From an uncultured Burkholderiales bacterium (GTDB taxonomy: Bacteria; Pseudomonadota; Gammaproteobacteria; Burkholderiales; Thiobacillaceae): 64,000 nt of DNA. The DNA lies in contig CALEDT010000010.1 of assembly GCA_937949525.1 (NCBI GenBank), positions 19,077-83,076 of the forward strand, given 5' to 3'. Positions 61,048-64,000 of the stretch are shown in pieces; positions within the stretch are counted from its first letter, which is position 1, and each line of letters begins with the position of its first letter. The notes under the pieces are model-generated. The model searched no databases. It was not told the origin of the DNA and was given only the letters and a program-made list of their open reading frames with translations. Made by a program: the position numbers and the translations under genes.

Positions 61048-62469
61048 ATGCAAATCCTGTTCGCCACTTCCGAAGCCCTGCCGCTCATCAAGACCGGTGG
61101 CCTCGCCGACGTCTCCGGCGCCCTGCCTGCGGCGCTGCGCGCCATCGGCGTCGATTGCCGCCTGCTGCTGCCGGGTTACCCGGCCGTGCTGGCCAAACTG
61201 AAGTACACGCGACCGGTGGCCCGCTTCGACGACCTGCCGGGTGGCGTCGCCGCCCGCTTGCTGGAAAGCGTGCAGCCCGGGGTCGGGGTGCCGCTGTACG
61301 TGCTGGACGCGCCGGACCTGTACGACCGCGCCGGCGGTCCCTACCAGGACGCGACCGGCCACGACCACGCCGACAACGCGCTGCGCTTCGCGGTGTTGTC
61401 GCAGGTGGCCGCCCGCCTCGCTTCGCTCGGCTCGCCGCTGGCCTGGCATCCGGACATCCTGCACTGCAACGACTGGCAGACCGGCCTCGCCCCGGCTTAC
61501 CTGCGCCTGTCCGGCGACCTGCGTCCGACCGTGATGACCGTGCACAACCTGGCCTACCAGGGCATTTTTCCGCCGCACACGCTGTCCTTGCTGAATCTTC
61601 CGGCGCATGCCTTCTCCATCGCCGGCCTGGAGTACTACGGCAACCTGTCCTTCCTGAAGGCGGGCCTGTACTACGCCGACCGCGTCACCACCGTGTCGCC
61701 CAGTTATGCCGAGGAAATCCGCAGCGAACCGCTGGGCATGGGCATGCAGGGACTGCTCGCCGGCAAGGGCGAGCATCTGGTCGGCATCCTCAACGGCATC
61801 GACACCGATGCCTGGAACCCGGCGGCGGACCCGTTCCTGGGCTGCGCCTACACGGCCGAGACGTTGGCCGACAAGAGCCACTGCAAACGCGCGTTGCGGC
61901 GCGAGATCGGCCTGGTCGAGGACGACACCGCGCCGCTGTTCGGCATGATCGCGCGCATGACCCCGCAGAAGGGTATGGATCTGGTGTTGTCGATCGCGGA
62001 CGAACTGGTCGGGCGCGGCGGCCAGTTGGCCATGCTGGGCACCGGCGACAGGGACATCGAGGCGGCCGTGCGCGCGCTGGCGCAGCGTCATCCCGGCCAT
62101 GTCGCCGCCCATATCGGTTACGACGAGGGCCTGTCGCATCGCATCGAGGCGGGCGCGGACGTGTTCCTGATGCCGTCGCGTTTCGAACCCTGCGGTCTGA
62201 ACCAGATGTACAGCCTGCGTTACGGCACGGTACCGGTGGTGCATGCCACCGGCGGTCTGCGCGACACGGTGGACGACGGCGTCACCGGCTTCGTGTTCGC
62301 GCCGGCCGAGGCCGATGCGTTACGCGACGCGATCGAGCGGGTGTTCGACCTGTGGCGACGGCCGGCGCAATGGCAGGCCATGATGCGTGCCGGCATGCGT
62401 CAGGACTTCAGTTGGCGCCGCAGCGCCGCGGCCTACGCCGCGCTGTATCAGAGCCTGCTCGGCGCCTAG
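61048..62469 (+). CDS. glgA: Glycogen synthase GlgA
   Basis: A 473-residue GT5 glycosyltransferase using ADP-glucose. The KxGGL motif (PLIKTGGLADVSGALP) lies near residue 15, the GT-B C-terminal half has MPSRFEPCGLNQMYSLRYG with the catalytic E and CGLNQ. It makes alpha-1,4-glucan storage. It stands alone: no glgB, glgC or glgX nearby. The 290-nt gap upstream has a TTAGAAT word about 65 nt before the start. Confidence 0.95.
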   Translation: MQILFATSEALPLIKTGGLADVSGALPAALRAIGVDCRLLLPGYPAVLAKLKYTRPVARFDDLPGGVAARLLESVQPGVGVPLYVLDAPDLYDRAGGPYQDATGHDHADNALRFAVLSQVAARLASLGSPLAWHPDILHCNDWQTGLAPAYLRLSGDLRPTVMTVHNLAYQGIFPPHTLSLLNLPAHAFSIAGLEYYGNLSFLKAGLYYADRVTTVSPSYAEEIRSEPLGMGMQGLLAGKGEHLVGILNGIDTDAWNPAADPFLGCAYTAETLADKSHCKRALRREIGLVEDDTAPLFGMIARMTPQKGMDLVLSIADELVGRGGQLAMLGTGDRDIEAAVRALAQRHPGHVAAHIGYDEGLSHRIEAGADVFLMPSRFEPCGLNQMYSLRYGTVPVVHATGGLRDTVDDGVTGFVFAPAEADALRDAIERVFDLWRRPAQWQAMMRAGMRQDFSWRRSAAAYAALYQSLLGA

Positions 62470-62488
62470 CGGTACAGCCGGTTCGGCG

Positions 62489-63703
62489 TCAATCCTCCGG
62501 GCGCGCCACCGGCCGGACCCTGGTGGCGCAATCGCGGGCGCGGGCGCGCGCCTCATCGACATCGGCACCCTCGGCCAGCGCGACACCCATGCGCCGGCGC
62601 GGGAAGGACACCGGCTTGCCGAACAGACGCAGATCGCTGCCCGGCACGCGCAGCGCCGCATCGACGTCCTCGTAGCGGATGGCCTCGCCCTCGACGCCGC
62701 CGTAGATGACCGCCGAGGCACCGGTCGCGCGCAGGCCCACATCCACCGGCAGCCCGAGGATGGCGCGGGCATGCAGTTCGAACTCGTTGTGGCGCTGCGT
62801 CACCAGGGTGACCATGCCCGTGTCGTGCGGGCGCGGGCTGACCTCGGAGAACCACACCTCGTCGCCGCGCACGAAGCATTCCACCCCGAACAGGCCGAGC
62901 CCGCCCAGATCGTCGGTGACCGCGGCGGCAATGTCGCGCGCGCGGGCCAGCGCCACCGGCGACATCGGCTGCGGCTGCCAGCTCTCCACGTAATCGCCCT
63001 GTTCCTGGCGGTGTCCCACCGGCGCGCAGAAATGCGTCGCCACCTGCCCGGACTGATCCAGCGCGCGCACGGTCAGCAGCGTGATCTCGTAGTCGAACTC
63101 GATCAGGCTTTCCACGATCACCCGCCCCTTGCCGACGCGCGCGCCACGGGCCGCATGCAGCCACGCGGCCTCCAGACGGTCCGCGGCATCGACCCGGCTC
63201 TGGCCCTTGCCCGACGACGACATCACCGGCTTGACCACGCAGGGATAGCCGATGCCGCGCGGGCCCTCGACCGCTGCGCGAAGTTGCTCCAGGCTGTCGG
63301 CGAAGGCATAACGCGAGGTCGGCAACTTCAGTTCCTCCGCCGCCAGACGGCGGATACCCTCACGGTTCATGGTCAGATGCGCCGCGCGCGCATTGGGTAT
63401 CACCCGGCACACGCCGTCGCGCTCCAGTTGCAGCAGCGTTTCCGTGGCGATGGCCTCGATCTCGGGCACCACCAGGTCGGGCTTCTCCGAATCGATCAGG
63501 CGCGCGAGCACGTTGCCATCGCTCATGTCGATGGTCTGTGCGCGATGCGCCACCTGCTGGCCAGGCGCGCCGTCGTAGCGGTCGACCGCGATGACCTCGA
63601 CGCCCAGTCGTTGCAGCGCAATGATGACTTCCTTGCCGAGTTCGCCCGAACCCAGCAGCATGACGCGGGTGGCAGACGCGGACAGCGGCGTTCCGATATG
63701 CAT
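62489..63703 (-). CDS. purT: Formate-dependent phosphoribosylglycinamide formyltransferase
   Basis: A 404-residue ATP-grasp enzyme of purine synthesis that uses formate and ATP to formylate GAR. Motifs: [20 protein letters not shown] near the start, [12 protein letters not shown] (ATP loop), [25 protein letters not shown] with Mg2+ ligands. It bypasses folate use by PurN. It converges on glgA. Confidence 0.95.
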   Translation of the reverse strand: MHIGTPLSASATRVMLLGSGELGKEVIIALQRLGVEVIAVDRYDGAPGQQVAHRAQTIDMSDGNVLARLIDSEKPDLVVPEIEAIATETLLQLERDGVCRVIPNARAAHLTMNREGIRRLAAEELKLPTSRYAFADSLEQLRAAVEGPRGIGYPCVVKPVMSSSGKGQSRVDAADRLEAAWLHAARGARVGKGRVIVESLIEFDYEITLLTVRALDQSGQVATHFCAPVGHRQEQGDYVESWQPQPMSPVALARARDIAAAVTDDLGGLGLFGVECFVRGDEVWFSEVSPRPHDTGMVTLVTQRHNEFELHARAILGLPVDVGLRATGASAVIYGGVEGEAIRYEDVDAALRVPGSDLRLFGKPVSFPRRRMGVALAEGADVDEARARARDCATRVRPVARPED

Positions 63704-63825
63704 GGTTGGAATCTCCTCTCCGGTAAACCAAACGACCGGCGAACGGCTTATAGTAGGTGCGAGAGCTTAACGGAAGCCCCACGTCCGCTACCAGCCGAGT
63801 CCGGCCGCAACCCACCGAGTCTGCC

Positions 63826-64000
63826 ATGCGTATCCCTTCCATCCCTCTGCTGTCGACCGCACTGTTGGCGCTGTGCCTGGCGGTGCCGGCGGCAGCGCAA
63901 GACTGGCTCTATCTGACCTATCCCGGCGACACGCTGATCGGCATCGGCAGGCAGTACCTGAAGAATCCCGACGACTGGCCCAAGGTGCAGATCACCAACA
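63826..64000 (+). CDS. Exported LysM-domain protein (3' end beyond window)
   Basis: Only the first 58 residues are inside. They show a signal peptide (LLSTALLALCLAVPAAAQ) and the start of a LysM domain (YPGDTLIGIGRQYLKNPDDW), which binds peptidoglycan. In similar genomes such an N-terminus often precedes a FecR domain, but that lies outside the window. Confidence 0.7.
   Translation, partial: MRIPSIPLLSTALLALCLAVPAAAQDWLYLTYPGDTLIGIGRQYLKNPDDWPKVQITN

Noticed and set aside
1..64000. CRISPR arrays, IS elements, rRNA and tRNA genes
   Set aside because: No regularly spaced repeats, transposase motifs or cloverleaf-like sequence were found in the gaps, the longest of which is 342 nt.

Overview
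This is a dense, high-GC stretch of chromosome from a free-living, flagellated gammaproteobacterium that almost certainly fixes CO2. The evidence is the downstream end of an alpha-carboxysome locus (ParA/McdA, McdB, CbbQ, CbbO), a run of inorganic-carbon transport genes, and an ordinary gammaproteobacterial chromosome behind them (fliJ-fliR, lpxK, bamC, pcnB-folK-panBCD, ampD, pilSR, xerD). A sulfur-oxidising chemolithoautotroph is the most likely host, but no sulfur-oxidation genes lie in the window. No rRNA, tRNA, IS element, prophage or CRISPR array was seen.

Layout. (1) 1-4.2 kb, plus strand: carboxysome partition pair McdA/McdB and the Rubisco activase pair CbbQ/CbbO. (2) 4.4-11.7 kb, minus strand: six genes related to hydrogenase-4 and complex I (hyfB-C-E-F-G-I). 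The large subunit has lost the NiFe-binding cysteines, so this is an energy-converting hydrogenase-related (Ehr-type) complex and not a hydrogenase. (3) 11.8-20 kb: a small ribbon-helix-helix regulator, an SLC13 permease with RCK_C domains, a candidate theta-class (LCIB-like) carbonic anhydrase, divergently a SulP transporter with an unusual hydrophilic insert, a trypsin-like protease, a small unknown protein, then SbtA (bicarbonate permease) with its SbtB PII-like regulator. Regions 1-3 together look like a CO2-concentrating island. (4) 20-27.4 kb, minus strand: a Tat-exported MBL hydrolase, a small unknown, a PDC-sensor protein, DUF3301, a DEAD-box helicase, a WalJ-like MBL protein, bamC and dapA.

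(5) 27.5-36.2 kb, minus strand: fliR-Q-P-O-N-M-L-K-J, continuous upstream with trm112-lpxK-exbD-exbB, so an envelope operon runs without a break into the flagellar export/switch genes. (6) 36.4-40.6 kb, plus strand: pcnB, folK, a decayed deoxynucleoside kinase, panB, panC, panD. (7) 40.6-47.7 kb, minus strand: ampD, a thioredoxin-like protein, pilR-pilS, two small proteins, an exported DUF11 protein with a clear terminator, and a Crp/Fnr regulator. (8) 47.8-54.3 kb, mostly plus strand: nitroreductase, VanZ-like, DUF455, a Rieske oxygenase, MGMT, XerD, a histone-H1-like DUF2934 protein (minus), and an MsrA-thioredoxin-MsrB lipoprotein. (9) 54.4-64 kb: glycine-zipper and DUF4197 proteins, zwf and gnd, an ECF sigma factor with an anti-sigma factor that ends in a DsrE-like domain, a divergent exported DsrE protein, glgA, purT, and the start of a LysM protein.

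Most likely biology: the carbon genes would raise cytoplasmic bicarbonate (SbtA/SbtB, SulP, possibly an Ehr-energised process and a theta carbonic anhydrase) to feed positioned, activated carboxysomes. The parts most worth a second look are the cysteine-less Hyf complex inside this carbon island, the LCIB-like enzyme, the SulP insert with its protease neighbour, and the sigma/anti-sigma/DsrE trio at 58.7-60.8 kb.
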